Source of the DNA: Prunus persica
Taxonomy: Eukaryota; Streptophyta; Magnoliopsida; Rosales; Rosaceae
Direction of reading: 5' to 3'
Assembly: GCF_000346465.2 (NCBI RefSeq)
Contig: NC_034016.1
Location: forward strand, 13,247,965-13,311,964
Length of the DNA stretch: 64,000 bases
In this document: one piece after another, positions 1-10,869 of the stretch
How positions within the stretch are numbered: the first letter of the stretch is position 1
Layout of the letters: every line of letters begins with the position of its first letter
The notes under the pieces: model-generated
Databases searched by the model: none
Told to the model about the DNA's origin: nothing
What the model saw: only the letters and a program-made list of their open reading frames with translations
Translations under genes and position numbers: made by a program

Positions 1-909
1 TGTTCTGTAAACGGCTCTGATTTGTTTGGAACCGACGTTGTCTAGACGTTCACGTCGTCCATATAACCGAGTGCGTAGTGAGTTACGAATTCGTTTTTAT
101 ACAACGTAGACGATGTGGATGTATTTGTCGGTGTCATGACACTGACGCTATTTCCACGTCATCCGACGTAGATTTTATCTGAGTGCATTATTTATTTCGC
201 GACGGTTTTTTGTAACTAAGATACGTTGTAGAACTTTGGCAGACCCAACACGTTTGTATCTATTGTTTTCCGACGTTGTTGTCTTTGATCGCGTCCGTAT
301 CTATGGTCTAGCTTTTTTCTTCAAAAAAAGGACGTATAAATTTTTTAATACGACTCTCATATATTTGTAACTGACGTTGTTTAGTTTTTCAACGTCTACT
401 ATAGAAACACATACGTCGTAAATAATGACACTGACAACTATTTCCACGTCATCTTTTATCAAAAAATCGAAGTGGAAAATTAATTGTACGACGGTTGTGT
501 TTATATGTGCGACGTAGTAGGTATCAATAACGTCGTCTTCTAATGTATTTAAAGACGTCATATTTTTTATTGTCGTGAAAATTATATTTAACGTCGGCGT
601 ATTTTTATTGTCGTCGTTGTATGTCTATCTTGCGGCCTTGTTCTCTTAATATGTGTCATATTTTCCCTTTTTAACGACGGTCTTTTTAGAGAATTGGTCG
701 TCTATTATCATCATCGATTGCTTTTTTTAGATCTTTTGCAGTACAAAGACGTCGTTTTGTATTTTTTGATGACGTTGTATTGTTTAACAACGACGGTTAT
801 TTAGCGTCGTGGTTTATGAGGGAAAAGATGACGGTGGATTCCACGACCATTGAAAAACCAAATACACGACGGTGATTTACCGTCGTCTTTTTGCTTTTTT
901 GTAGTAGTG
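1..909. mobile_element. terminal part of a CACTA (En/Spm-type) DNA transposon
   Basis: The right edge, read on the minus strand, begins CACTACTACAAAAAAGC. This is the CACTA terminal inverted repeat type, and it ends at 909. Inward from that end the sequence is packed with short motifs of the type ACGACGG, ACGTCGT and GACGTCG in both orientations, as expected for CACTA subterminal repeats that bind the transposase. The opposite terminus lies left of the window, so size, autonomy and the 3-bp target duplication cannot be checked. No transposase ORF is visible. Other families with CACTA-like ends are possible but less likely given the subterminal array. Confidence 0.72.
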
Positions 910-1354
<445 letters not shown>

Positions 1355-1524
1355 AAAGAAAAAAGGAAAATTCACTATTATAGCCAATATAGGAGCCCAA
1401 ATTATTTAAATTAAAAAAAAAAACCCTATATGAAATGGACTTTAGAAATACATCTAAAACTCATTTACAACATAACAAAAAGACTTGTAACTTCTTTTAA
1501 ATTACAAAATTACCATTGATTTAT

Positions 1525-1640
1525 TAAGATGGGCGATAGCATACTAAACTCACACACACTACACGGATGCTAGGATTCAAATCCAGGACCTTGCCTGAGG
1601 GAGTAAATACTCCAAACCACTACACTAGTGGGTCCTTTGC
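1525..1640 (-). mobile_element. SINE, tRNA-derived, copy 1
   Basis: On the minus strand the sequence starts GGCAAAGGACC-like and contains a pol III A-box-like TAGTGTAGTGG and a B-box-like GGATTTGAATCC about 35 bp further on. A second copy with the same order lies at 5577-5700. Two dispersed copies with tRNA-like internal promoter boxes support a SINE. No cloverleaf is preserved, so this is not a functional tRNA gene. Confidence 0.65.
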
Positions 1641-1789
1641 ATTTTTTGGGTTTGTTTATAGAAATTAAATGGTGTAGGGTTTATCTATATTATTAATGCT
1701 AAAAATGAATATATAACTAAATATCTCAAGAAACAAATGGCACGGAAGTTGAAAATTGGATAGATCATTATTGGCCACGATGCCAGTAA

Positions 1790-2505
1790 GGCCCCGTTTG
1801 GGATTGGTTTTTTTGGGCAAAACATTTGCGTCACTTTAAAGTTAAGCAGTTTAAAGTATTTGGTAAAAATAAAATATTCCGATTATTTTAAAAAGCAGTG
1901 GCCTTTTGACAACAGCTTTTAAAAGCAGGCTCTATGTTGCTTTTCAAAGCTGCTTTTAAAAGAAGCAGAAATGAGCCTTTAATTAATTTCTTTAATTCTC
2001 AAAATACCATCATTAATTTTTTAAAAAGACACCAGTTCCACCTCCACATCCACATCCAACTCCACCATCACATCCTTCTCCACCTCCGCCACCACCACAA
2101 CCTCCTCCTCCACCATCACCACCACCTCCACCTTAACCTCCACCTTCTCCTCTTCAACCTCCACCACCTCCATCACAACCACCTCTACCTCCACTTCCAC
2201 AACAACCATCCTCACCACCACCTCTTTCACCACCACCTTCACCTTCATCTCTTTCACCACCACCACTACCACCATATATGATTAGACAATAATGCTTTCA
2301 ATATCATGTATATTTTAGTCATTATTCACAGGTACAACAGTTTTATATTAAAATTTATCAAACAGTTTTGACACTATTTTTTGTATTAACAGTACTTTAA
2401 AAATATTGTTTACCAAACAAGGAGCTACTTTATTTTACAGCTAATTATTTTCAAAGCACATCAGAAGCAACTTTTTTAAAAATGATAACAATCCCAAACT
2501 GGCAC
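1790..2505. mobile_element. Tourist-like (PIF/Harbinger) MITE with TAA target duplication
   Basis: The left end reads GGCCCCGTTTGGGATTGG. The reverse complement of the right end reads GTGCCAGTTTGGGATTG. The termini are flanked by TAA at 1787-1789 and 2506-2508, matching the 3-bp TWA target site of PIF/Harbinger elements. The 716-bp body contains a CCA/CCT-rich simple repeat and no transposase, so it is non-autonomous. The end motif resembles the MITE at 55333-55678. Confidence 0.75.
2036..2275. repeat. CCA/CCT-rich low-complexity tract inside the MITE
   Basis: A pyrimidine-rich degenerate triplet repeat (CCACCT, CCACCA, TCACCA). It opens spurious His-rich and Val-rich frames on both strands. 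It is strongly strand-asymmetric and probably expanded after the element arose. Confidence 0.85.
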
Positions 2506-2839
2506 TAAACGTGCAACTTTAATTAGTCTTCCTTTTGTTTTTATTGTTCTTTGCCCTATAGTCATCAACTTTGATTTTGTTTTGGTCAACCATCATGCTT
2601 TGATTAATTTGTCGAATCATAAACTAGATTCCCAGTTTAATCACGAAAATTACTTGCGACCTTTTCTTTTTGTTTTTAGTTGATTCAAAAATGGAGACTT
2701 ATAAATTAAATATAGATTCTCAAAAGATTAAATCAACATCTTCTTGAATAATATGCTTAGAGAATACTCTCCTTCATTCTTGTAATTAGAAAATCAGATT
2801 AATTATATATTTAAGTAGACGATTTACTTAGATTCAACT

Positions 2840-3075
2840 TTTTTTTTTTTTTTGGGAGAGAAAAGTGATAATTGTTTTCATCAATTAGGCACAAAGATCA
2901 TCAGTCACAAGGGCAAATACAAATGCCCACAAAGGGGTAATACAAATATGGAAACATAGTAACCACATAAGGTTAATCCAGATACAGCCACGAAAGGCCA
3001 GAGAAGGAATAAAAGCCACATGCATGAATAAACAAGACATGAATTACAGCGCCAAAATACCAATACAATTATAAC
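2840..3075 (-). mobile_element. possible poly(A)-tailed retroposon fragment
   Basis: A T-run at about 2839-2853 would be a poly(A) tail on the minus strand, following a short non-coding sequence that ends AATTGATGAAAACAATTATC. This resembles a LINE 3' end, but no coding domain is visible, so the assignment is weak. Confidence 0.35.
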
Positions 3076-3078
3076 TTT

Positions 3079-3635
3079 GGCTTAATATCATGAAACGTCT
3101 CTAAGGTTTACAAAACTATCAGATTGCATCCTTAATGCTTTTTTGTATCATTCATGGTTTTCAAGGTTAGTATGTGTGCTCACAAATAATCTCTGCCGTT
3201 AGGTTCCATTAAAAACTCCGTTAGTTTGCTGACATGACATATATATTTATCACAAAACATCCCTAAAGTTCACTCACCTATCAGAAATGGTCCATGAGAA
3301 ATTTATTAAATTGTTTTTTAAATTTATGAATTTTAAATTATTTTTAAAAAAAGGAAAACCAAAATTTTATGAATTTCAAAGGGGAAAAAAAAATTGCGGG
3401 GACCATTTATGATAGGTGTGTGAACCTCAGGGATGTTTTGTGATATATATATCCGCCACGTCGGCAAAATAATGGAACTTTTTATGAAACCTAATGGCAG
3501 AGACTATTTGTGAGGAGCGCACATACTAACCTTGAGGACCACAAATGACAAAAAAAAAAACAAAACAAAACAAAAACATTAAGGATGCAGTCTGATAGTT
3601 TCGTAAACCATAGGGACGTTTTGTGATATTAAGCC
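3079..3635. mobile_element. foldback element with long terminal inverted repeats
   Basis: The two halves are near-complementary over roughly 240 bp each. Both ends begin GGCTTAATATCA followed by matching blocks (for example ACTATCAGATTGCATCCTTA at left against a complementary block at right). There is little unique sequence in the middle and no ORF. Long TIRs suggest a Mutator-like or foldback element. No clean target duplication was found. Confidence 0.7.
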
Positions 3636-5576
3636 TTCTAACTTTTAACTCTCACAAGTACAAAATACAAGTAGAGACTAGAAAATTATCCAACACCCAA
3701 CTCACAAAATAAATGCAATTATTACAAAATGAGAAAACTACAAACAAACAACCAAAAACAAACAAAGCCAATACCGCCGTTATTGCCACCGCCATCGTTG
3801 CTGCTTAGATTCACTTCTTAATCTTCATATGTACTAGAGTCATAAATTAATATCTCACTCATGTATTCTTGCATTAATTAATAATCAAAACTTGAGAGAA
3901 TAGTTGGTCTCTCTAGTATTATTGCAAGCTCGGTACTAGACAACTATGTAGTCAAAAAAATTCATCAGCTTTGTGAATGATGTTGTAGCAAGCACTTCTA
4001 TAAGCGTTTATGTTAAAAGCACAATTTTTTTAAATATTAAAAATCCAAACACATGGTAGGTACTTCTTCGAAAGTACCAAAAACTACTTTTAAAGCATTT
4101 CCAGACAAACTTTTAATGTATTTCCTTTGGCTCCGTATATTTTTCTTCCTCGTGGAGCCCTCCAATGAATACAATCATCATATCAGCCGCGAATATAATT
4201 AGGTTAAACGAATGACAATTTAATTTACTAAATTCTGATTCCAATAGATGATGAATCTTATTTGATTGAAATTTATAATAAGTTCCTTTTCTTTTGCCTC
4301 TCTATATTCCTCACGAATAATATAAAAAAATAATTATTTTGATTTTTATCGGAAAGAATCAACATAGCCAACATAGCCATAAACAATAAAGCTAGAGTCA
4401 ATAATTTGTTTGTGAAATGATGTGACAATATTAATGTATGTGTCAATATATCACCTAATGGGAATAAGAGAGTCAAAAAGTGAACGACGTAAATAATTGG
4501 GTGAATAATTATGGTGTCCAAATGGTTAAAAAGAAAAACAAAATGTTGTCCTTGTAGTGCTCTAAAACACTCTAGAAAATAACTTTTCTATAACCCCTCT
4601 CAACTGCCATAAGTTTTCCGAATCTAGTCCAATAATCTATATAAATAAAGCAAAAGACAGAGAATGGTGAAACATTCAAAATACCAGAAAATGCCCTTGG
4701 TTAATTCAAACATTAAGAATTGAAATTACTAATTAAATGAGGATAATATAGTAAATTTATATTTTTTCATATTTAAATTAAATTAAATTAAAAATAAAAT
4801 CAGATAATATGTCATATTTTTATGGAACGCAACTACTCATATTATCTTTTCTTAATTCTTAAAATAAAAGAAAAAAGAAAAAAAGAAAATCAGTTGGCAC
4901 GTTATACTTTAACCAAACTTGTACACATTATACTGAATCTTTTTTTTTGGGCAACGGCGTGTAACGCTCAGTCAAACGCTCAGGCAGTCGTGCCCTTGAC
5001 TTAATTGCTTTGGACGCAACATGCATCAAAGACTCCATACTGACAAGGATGCCAAATTTTTCCTTGAAGACTTTTCAACCAGAAGCTCCAAATATTGACT
5101 TAATTACTTGGAATTTAGGATGAATTAATTAGAAGATTGTAGGCCACAATCTTTGTGTTGTCCATTTTATAATTGCTAGGGGATTACATTAATGTGATGT
5201 GTGACTAATTTTAAAGAGAGCAAGGACATATCTTCATCATAATTAACCGGCATGCGTGGTCCACCACCAAAGAAAAATCAGTGCTTTTTTCATATGCTTC
5301 ATCGTATATCATATATCATAGTCACCAATCCCTTCCTACCTTCGTTGAATTTAATTTTGTACATATATCATAGTCAAATTGGGCACACCATGGAAAGTAC
5401 GTACCTATTGCGTTTAGTTCTTAATTGAAATTAATGGGCTCGGTCTTCTTTGAAATCAAATGGCTTGACGACAAAAGGATTGATATATGATGACTAGTAG
5501 TAATGATAATAACAAGAAGTGGAAGAAGAATTTGAAAAAATTTATTGCCACCCCTTTGTATATATATACAAAGATT
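3636..5576. other. AT-rich intergenic DNA without recognisable genes
   Basis: About 1.9 kb of AT-rich sequence with homopolymers. The short open frames lack codon structure or recognisable domains. No RNA gene or transposon terminus was identified. Confidence 0.5.
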
Positions 5577-5700
5577 TTTCTTATTGAGAGAGGTGATAAT
5601 ATATTGAACTCATACACACTACATGAATGTTAGGACTCAAACTTAGGACCTTGTTTGATGGAGTAATTGCTCCAAACCACTACACTAGTAGGTCCTTTGC
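5577..5700 (-). mobile_element. SINE, tRNA-derived, copy 2
   Basis: This copy aligns along its length with the copy at 1525-1640, including the A-box-like TAGTGTAGTGG and the B-box-like AAGTTTGAGTCC, and has an A-rich 3' tail (AATAAGAAAAATC on the minus strand). The differences from copy 1 show that both are old. Confidence 0.65.
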
Positions 5701-5837
5701 CTGAAGAAGCATCCCCTAAAATATTAATATAACATAAAACAACTACTATCGAAGACCGAGTTGTTTTTAAATCCAAACTTATTTGTTGACAATCCATCCC
5801 AAAATTCCACTTTTGATAAGCCATAGCCCGCCCATTA

Positions 5838-6960
5838 GCCTATAAATATAGAGGCTCAACAACAACACTCGAGGACTCTCTCTTCAAAATCAGATGTAGC
5901 GTCTCTTAAACACTTCAACAAGCTTCAAGCTTTTCAAATAGCCAACTTGCTACCCAGATAACCAATTAACAACTCATGCACTTATCTTTTATAGCTCTGA
6001 CATCTTCTTGGTATGATCTTTGTTAAACAATTAGGCTAGCTTCCTTCTAAACAACTAAAACTTATAACCAATTGGATAGAGAAATCTCCAATCTCTTCAT
6101 TACTGTAACTTCTTCTTTAAAACAGCTAAATGGAGAAATATGTAGTTGTTGTCTTAACTTGTTATCATGCCTGGGTTGGATAGAGAAATCTCCAGTTTGT
6201 GGAACTTTACTTACATTGCAATTTACCTTAATCGCACTTTACATTCTTGCCATTTATCTTTCTTGCACGTTACTTTCCTGCAATTTATATTTTTAATCTT
6301 TACTTTTCAAAGTAATATAACTGTTCATTGCTGGACAGGCCCAAAACAAAGGTTTTTAGGTCCGAATATGGCTTTCTTAGCCCAAAAATAAGGGTTTACG
6401 TTGGCCCGAATCATACCATTGGGCCCGAATTAACTAAGTCTTGACCTAATCTATGGTTATCTTAGGCCCGAATTAGGTTTTTGAACCCAATCAAGGGAAC
6501 ATTGACACAACATTGGTTTTTTTGTTTGGCTAGGTATCGTTCTTACCTCTCAAGCCATAGACACACAATTGAAAGAATATTGAAGTCCTTTTAATTGAGG
6601 CATAGAAAAGAACTCATCTGAGCCAATAACCCCTTGGAGCACAATAGCTTGATCAGAGGTCCATAACAAGCGCAAATCCATCGAACAAAGCATTCTACAT
6701 CACATATACCAGGTTTATTGGGCTGATCTCATCACTAATAGTGGCACGCCTATGCAAACTAAGAATCGGGCCAGAAGAAGCAGGTCACCATGACTCAACT
6801 CGTGCTCTCCTGCCATTTTCAACTAGATCCAACTTTCAATCTTATCGAAAATTGAATAGTTCTTTCACAAGCCAAGGATCTAATTGGGGCATTGGTGTTA
6901 ACTCAGCCTCCTCTATTTTCCTGCTCCATTCCTAAGAAGGAGAGGTGAACTAAAAAGGGC
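5838..6960 (+). mobile_element. LTR-like retrotransposon remnant (Ty3-type suspected)
   Basis: A TATA box (CCTATAAATATAGAGGC) at about 5838 is followed by a long non-coding leader with pyrimidine-rich runs. A 20-bp phrase around GGATAGAGAAATCTCC occurs twice (about 6073 and 6178). Further on lies TGGCACGCC, a motif often seen just after Ty3 LTRs. No gag-pol coding and no paired LTR are visible. The identification rests on general appearance only. Confidence 0.35.
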
Positions 6961-7214
6961 AACACGACACCGCTACTTAAACTAAAAATGTAAATGGTTT
7001 TCAGTAGCATTATACTGAAGTTTGCCAAAAAAAAAAAGAAAAAAAAAGAAAAAATATGGTATTTCACTTGAATATAGATGGACTTTATGGGTTGGGTTAG
7101 TGCCTTGCTACTTTGATTTTTGTATTTTGTTAAGTGAATGTAATCAAAATAATTTGGCAGGTGAGAAGTTATAAGCTAAAAGTTTCGAGGTTTATCTATC
7201 TTTGATCTCATCAT

Positions 7215-7747
7215 CAGGGATGGACTCAGGGTTTGAAAATAGAGTGGGCTAAATTTATCTTACGTACAAACCTAAAACACTTGACCGAACTAGTGAATTT
7301 CATTGAAGTATGAATTTTAAGGTCAGTTAGCAATTACATGATAAATTTCTCCATGAAAGGAAAAGAATTGAAAACATTTATTATCCATTACAAAAGAAGA
7401 AGAAAAAAAAAACTGAACCATTTTAATCCATCCAAGCCAACTTGGAAAATAAAAATGAGAAGAAGTAGCCAAAATTTATAAGAAAAAAATGAATTGACAT
7501 TTTATGTAAATTAGAAAAGGTAATAAAAAAAAATGGACAGAAAATGTAAAGGATGTTCTCTAGGAATGTGTGTTTTATGAAAAAGGTTGAGTAATAAATA
7601 TTAATTAACTAAACCAAAAGAGAGAGAGGAGATTTTCTATGGGTGGGATCACTGGGATGAGGTGTGTGGAGGTATGCTTTGATGGCTGAGTATTAGTATT
7701 GGACTATAAAATATCAAGTCGCCCAAGTGGACGTAGGACCATCCCTG
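7215..7747. mobile_element. hAT-type MITE (CAGGGATGG ends)
   Basis: The ends are CAGGGATGG and its complement CCATCCCTG, a common plant hAT terminus. They are flanked by CTCATCAT (7207-7214) and CTCCTGAT (7748-7755), an 8-bp target duplication with two mismatches, and 8 bp is the hAT target length. There is no transposase. It inserted in otherwise featureless AT-rich DNA. Confidence 0.65.
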
Positions 7748-7788
7748 CTCCTGATTCGGGCTTTTTTTAGGTTAATGTAGCATGGTTA

Positions 7789-7925
7789 GAGCATCCACAG
7801 TGTTCGGGGGGATGTATTTTCGGAGGTGTAAAACCACTTTTACATCCCCTTTACACCTCCGGGGGTTGTAAATGTGGTTTTCGCTCCAATGGGGAAGATG
7901 TAAATCTAAAGATGTATAATTGATT
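7789..7925. mobile_element. one end of a TTA-GAGCA-type MITE
   Basis: TTAGAGCATCCACAGTG starts a GC-richer block with an internal inverted repeat around 'ggaggtgtaaaaccactttta'. The start resembles that of the complete element at 39835-40458. The other terminus was not found, so the element is truncated or diverged. Confidence 0.4.
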
Positions 7926-8261
7926 TTTTGTCTTAATTCATTTTTGTGTTAACTTTATAAATAATTTTGTGTGTGTTAGGTTTATTTTATTTTTTCAAAC
8001 AAATAGACTTAAAAATATTTAAATTTGGAGAAGATATGATTTCATCCACAAAAAAATTATCAAAAGAACAAGCTACTAAATTTATATATTACCTATTAAT
8101 TAATTGATTAATTATGAGTTTCACTGTAGAAGCGTAATCAGCAACAATGAATTATTTTATTATATGTGGCTACAAATTAAGTATGAAGTTTTGTCTAGCA
8201 ACTACTCTAGCCACACGTCTTGGGTCTCCCTAGGTTTTTTAATATTTTTTTTTCAAAAAAT

Positions 8262-8307
8262 AGTATAGTCGCTCGGCTATACGTAAGTATAGCCGAGCGA
8301 CTATACT
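8262..8307. repeat. perfect 21-bp inverted repeat with 4-bp loop (double palindrome)
   Basis: Two palindrome units (8263-8282 and 8287-8306) are exact reverse complements of each other around the spacer GTAA. This gives a 46-bp hairpin with a 21-bp stem, followed by a short (TA)n run. It is the left-most member of the palindrome family spread over 8.2-12.8 kb. Confidence 0.9.
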
Positions 8308-8576
8308 CTTTATATATATATATATATATACTAAGATCCTTTTTTGTTTTAAATTTTTTTTTTCTGATTTTCGTTTATCGATAAGAGTAGTTTAGAGCAT
8401 TATCCATTACTACTAGGCCATTACCTGAGTCTCTATTGATTTACGGTGAAATTTTCACACCAAAAAAAAAGAAGAAAACATTGAACTATCAGATTGATTT
8501 ACTGTAAAATTTCTCTCTTGAATATCTATTTTGGATATGTTGAAACTAGCAAATTAATTTCTATAAGGGTTAATCA

Positions 8577-9078
8577 TTTTATTAGTCCCTGAATTTAGAC
8601 TCCATTTGCATTTGAGTACCTCAATTTTCAAATGGTTCCCATGGTCTTTTAACTTTAGTTTCACTAGGACAAATGATCCTGTCTTCAATTTGGTTAACTT
8701 TTCTGTTAAGTGCATGGGCAAATTGGTATTTTTGTATCAAAATTGATTAAAATATGAATAAAAAATTAAAATTAAACTATCTTTCTCCCCCTCTATCCCG
8801 ACTTCTACTCCACACAAACTTGAATATTTTTTTGGTTGGTTTTTTATTTGATTTGATTTTATTATTATTTTAAAGATATGATTTTTTATTCATTTTTTTG
8901 TTTTAATATGAAAATAACATTTTGCCCCTGTATTTAACAGAAAAAGTTAATAAAATTGACAATAGGACCATTTGTCCAAACGAAACTAAAGTTAAAGGAC
9001 CACTGGAACCATTTTGAAAATTGAGGTACTCAAATGCAAATCGGGTCAAAGTTCAAGGACTAATAAAACGATTAACCC
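8577..9078. mobile_element. Mutator-like (MULE) non-autonomous element, long TIRs, ~10-bp target duplication
   Basis: The element starts GGGTTAATCATTTTATTAG and ends with its near complement, and the two arms pair over about 150 bp. The flanks are ATTTCTATAA on the left and ATATCTATAA on the right, one mismatch in ten. The same surrounding sequence occurs without the insert at about 9690-9745, giving an empty-site comparison within the window. A 9-11 bp duplication plus long TIRs is typical of Mutator elements. No coding capacity. Confidence 0.78.
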
Positions 9079-9191
9079 ATATCTATAAAGTATAAACTAA
9101 TACAAGTAGGAGGGTCATTTTTACTTTATTTTTTTTAATTAAATAGTATATCCTCATGTCTATACCTTTTTAAATATAATGTATTTAAAGC

Positions 9192-10239
9192 CTATAGTGG
9201 CGCGGTTGTACTTATTTTGACACGTGGGCACCTAATCGCCAGGGGTCTTTTGTTATTTATAAATAGTATAGCCATGCGGCTATACTTATGTTGACACGTG
9301 GGCACCTAAGCGTAACACGGGTCCTTTTTTGGTTTTGTTACTTATAAATAGTATAGCTGTGCGGCTATACTCGGTTTTTGTCTTCTATTTTAAAAAAAAT
9401 AGTATAGCCGCATGGCTTAATTATTTGACTCGGGGATTGGTCAAAGGACTATTTCCAATGGGAGGAGAAGCAGTCGAAGGAGTGTATATATATATACACG
9501 TACATATTGTACATGTACGTACATATATCTAATGTTTTATACACGTAATTTTTACAAAATTTTCAGTAAGACACACAAAATTCATATATTATACAAATAA
9601 TTCTCACATATTATTGAATAAGAATAACATATGTTATAAAAATTATATTAAAATATCATATAGTGGAAGATTAATATCTACTTTGGATATGTTGAAACTA
9701 GCAAATTAATATTTATAAGGTACAAACTAATGCAACTAGGAGGGTCCTTTTTTATTTTTTTTATTTTTATTAAATCGTATCACCGTGCGGCTATACTACT
9801 ATTTTCAGAAAAACAGTAGTATAGCCGGGCGGCTATACTTATTTTTGACACCTAATAGATAGAAGAAAAAGAAAAATAATACAGTCACACGGCTATACTC
9901 CATGTTTTTAATATTTTAAAAAAATAGACTTATGTTCACACGTGGGGCCTAATCGATGGGTGTCTTTTGTTTTTATATTTAAAAATAGTTTCACCGCACG
10001 GCTATACTCAGTTTCTCTTTTTAAAACTGTATCGTCGTACGTCTATACTATTTTAGACGTGTGCAGTTGCTCTGCTTTTTTTTTTTTTTTTTTTTTTGTA
10101 AATAGTATAGCCGTTCGGCTCTTCTCGATTTTTCTCTAATTTTTCTTAAAAAATAGTATAGCTGGGCGGCTATACTGTTTTTTTTTATAAAAAAAAAAAA
10201 TAATTGTCTTTAATAAATAGTATAGATGAGCGGCTATAG
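9192..10239. repeat. cluster of 20-bp palindromes, GTATAGCCGNNCGGCTATAC type
   Basis: Twelve copies with variable centres lie at 9192, 9266, 9351, 9402, 9777, 9819, 9879, 9987, 10029, 10105, 10156 and 10220 (start positions). Most keep the outer GTATAG/CTATAC, and several are perfect except the centre. Many sit next to T- or A-runs, and several are followed by TTTTGACACGTGGGC-type sequence containing a G-box CACGTG. No coding. The origin is unknown, and it may be the remnant of one or more repeat families. Confidence 0.85.
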
Positions 10240-10818
10240 TCTTTTACATATATATACATACGTATTTTTCAATAATACATTCGTGTTCTATACAAGTCTC
10301 ACGTTTTTTGTAAAGCAAACATACAACGGTCGTATTGTACATATACGTACGTATTTCTAATATTTTATATACGTAAATTTTTCAAAATTTTCATAAAACA
10401 AAGATAGTAAAATTCAATATACCATATTTAAAATTCCAAAACCATAGCCCATCAATATATATCAATTCCAAAAATCTCAAGGATACTGATAATCAAATCC
10501 AATAACCACATAAACTAATACCCCAAAGCCAAAATCCATAACCTACACAAAGTCACCACAGTCTGAAACCCAAATTCATACTTTAATAATAATAATAATT
10601 ATTATTATTATTATCCTTGGAAATCCCAAATCATATTGTAAAAGCTAAGACTAGCTCGATAATAAAATTTCATAACCTCACTAACCAAGAGTAACCCCAT
10701 TTCCGAACAAATCACATTCGTACAAGAATTTCCATATTTAAAAAACAATGCTTGTTTAAAAACAAATGTCCACTCATAATGCATAGCCAGTTTTTTTATA
10801 TTAATTTTTTTATAAACA

Positions 10819-10838
10819 ATATAGCCGCGCGGGTGTAT
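10819..10838. repeat. palindrome copy immediately left of the solo LTR
   Basis: A degenerate copy (ATATAGCCGCGCGGGTGTAT) followed by TTTTGACACGTGGGCGCC, the same downstream context as at 9211 and 9286. The solo LTR is inserted about 30 bp further right. Confidence 0.75.
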
Positions 10839-10869
10839 TTATTTTGACACGTGGGCGCCTATTCGCTAG

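Noticed and set aside
1525..1640. tRNA gene
   Set aside because: A- and B-boxes are present but the stems do not form and a second copy exists; a SINE explains it better. The same holds for 25548-25713.
1934..2281. His-rich and Val-rich open frames
   Set aside because: They come from the CCA/CCT low-complexity tract inside a MITE.
8262..10239. CRISPR-like appearance of repeated palindromes
   Set aside because: Spacing is irregular, repeats are themselves variable, and the context is plant nuclear DNA with no cas genes.
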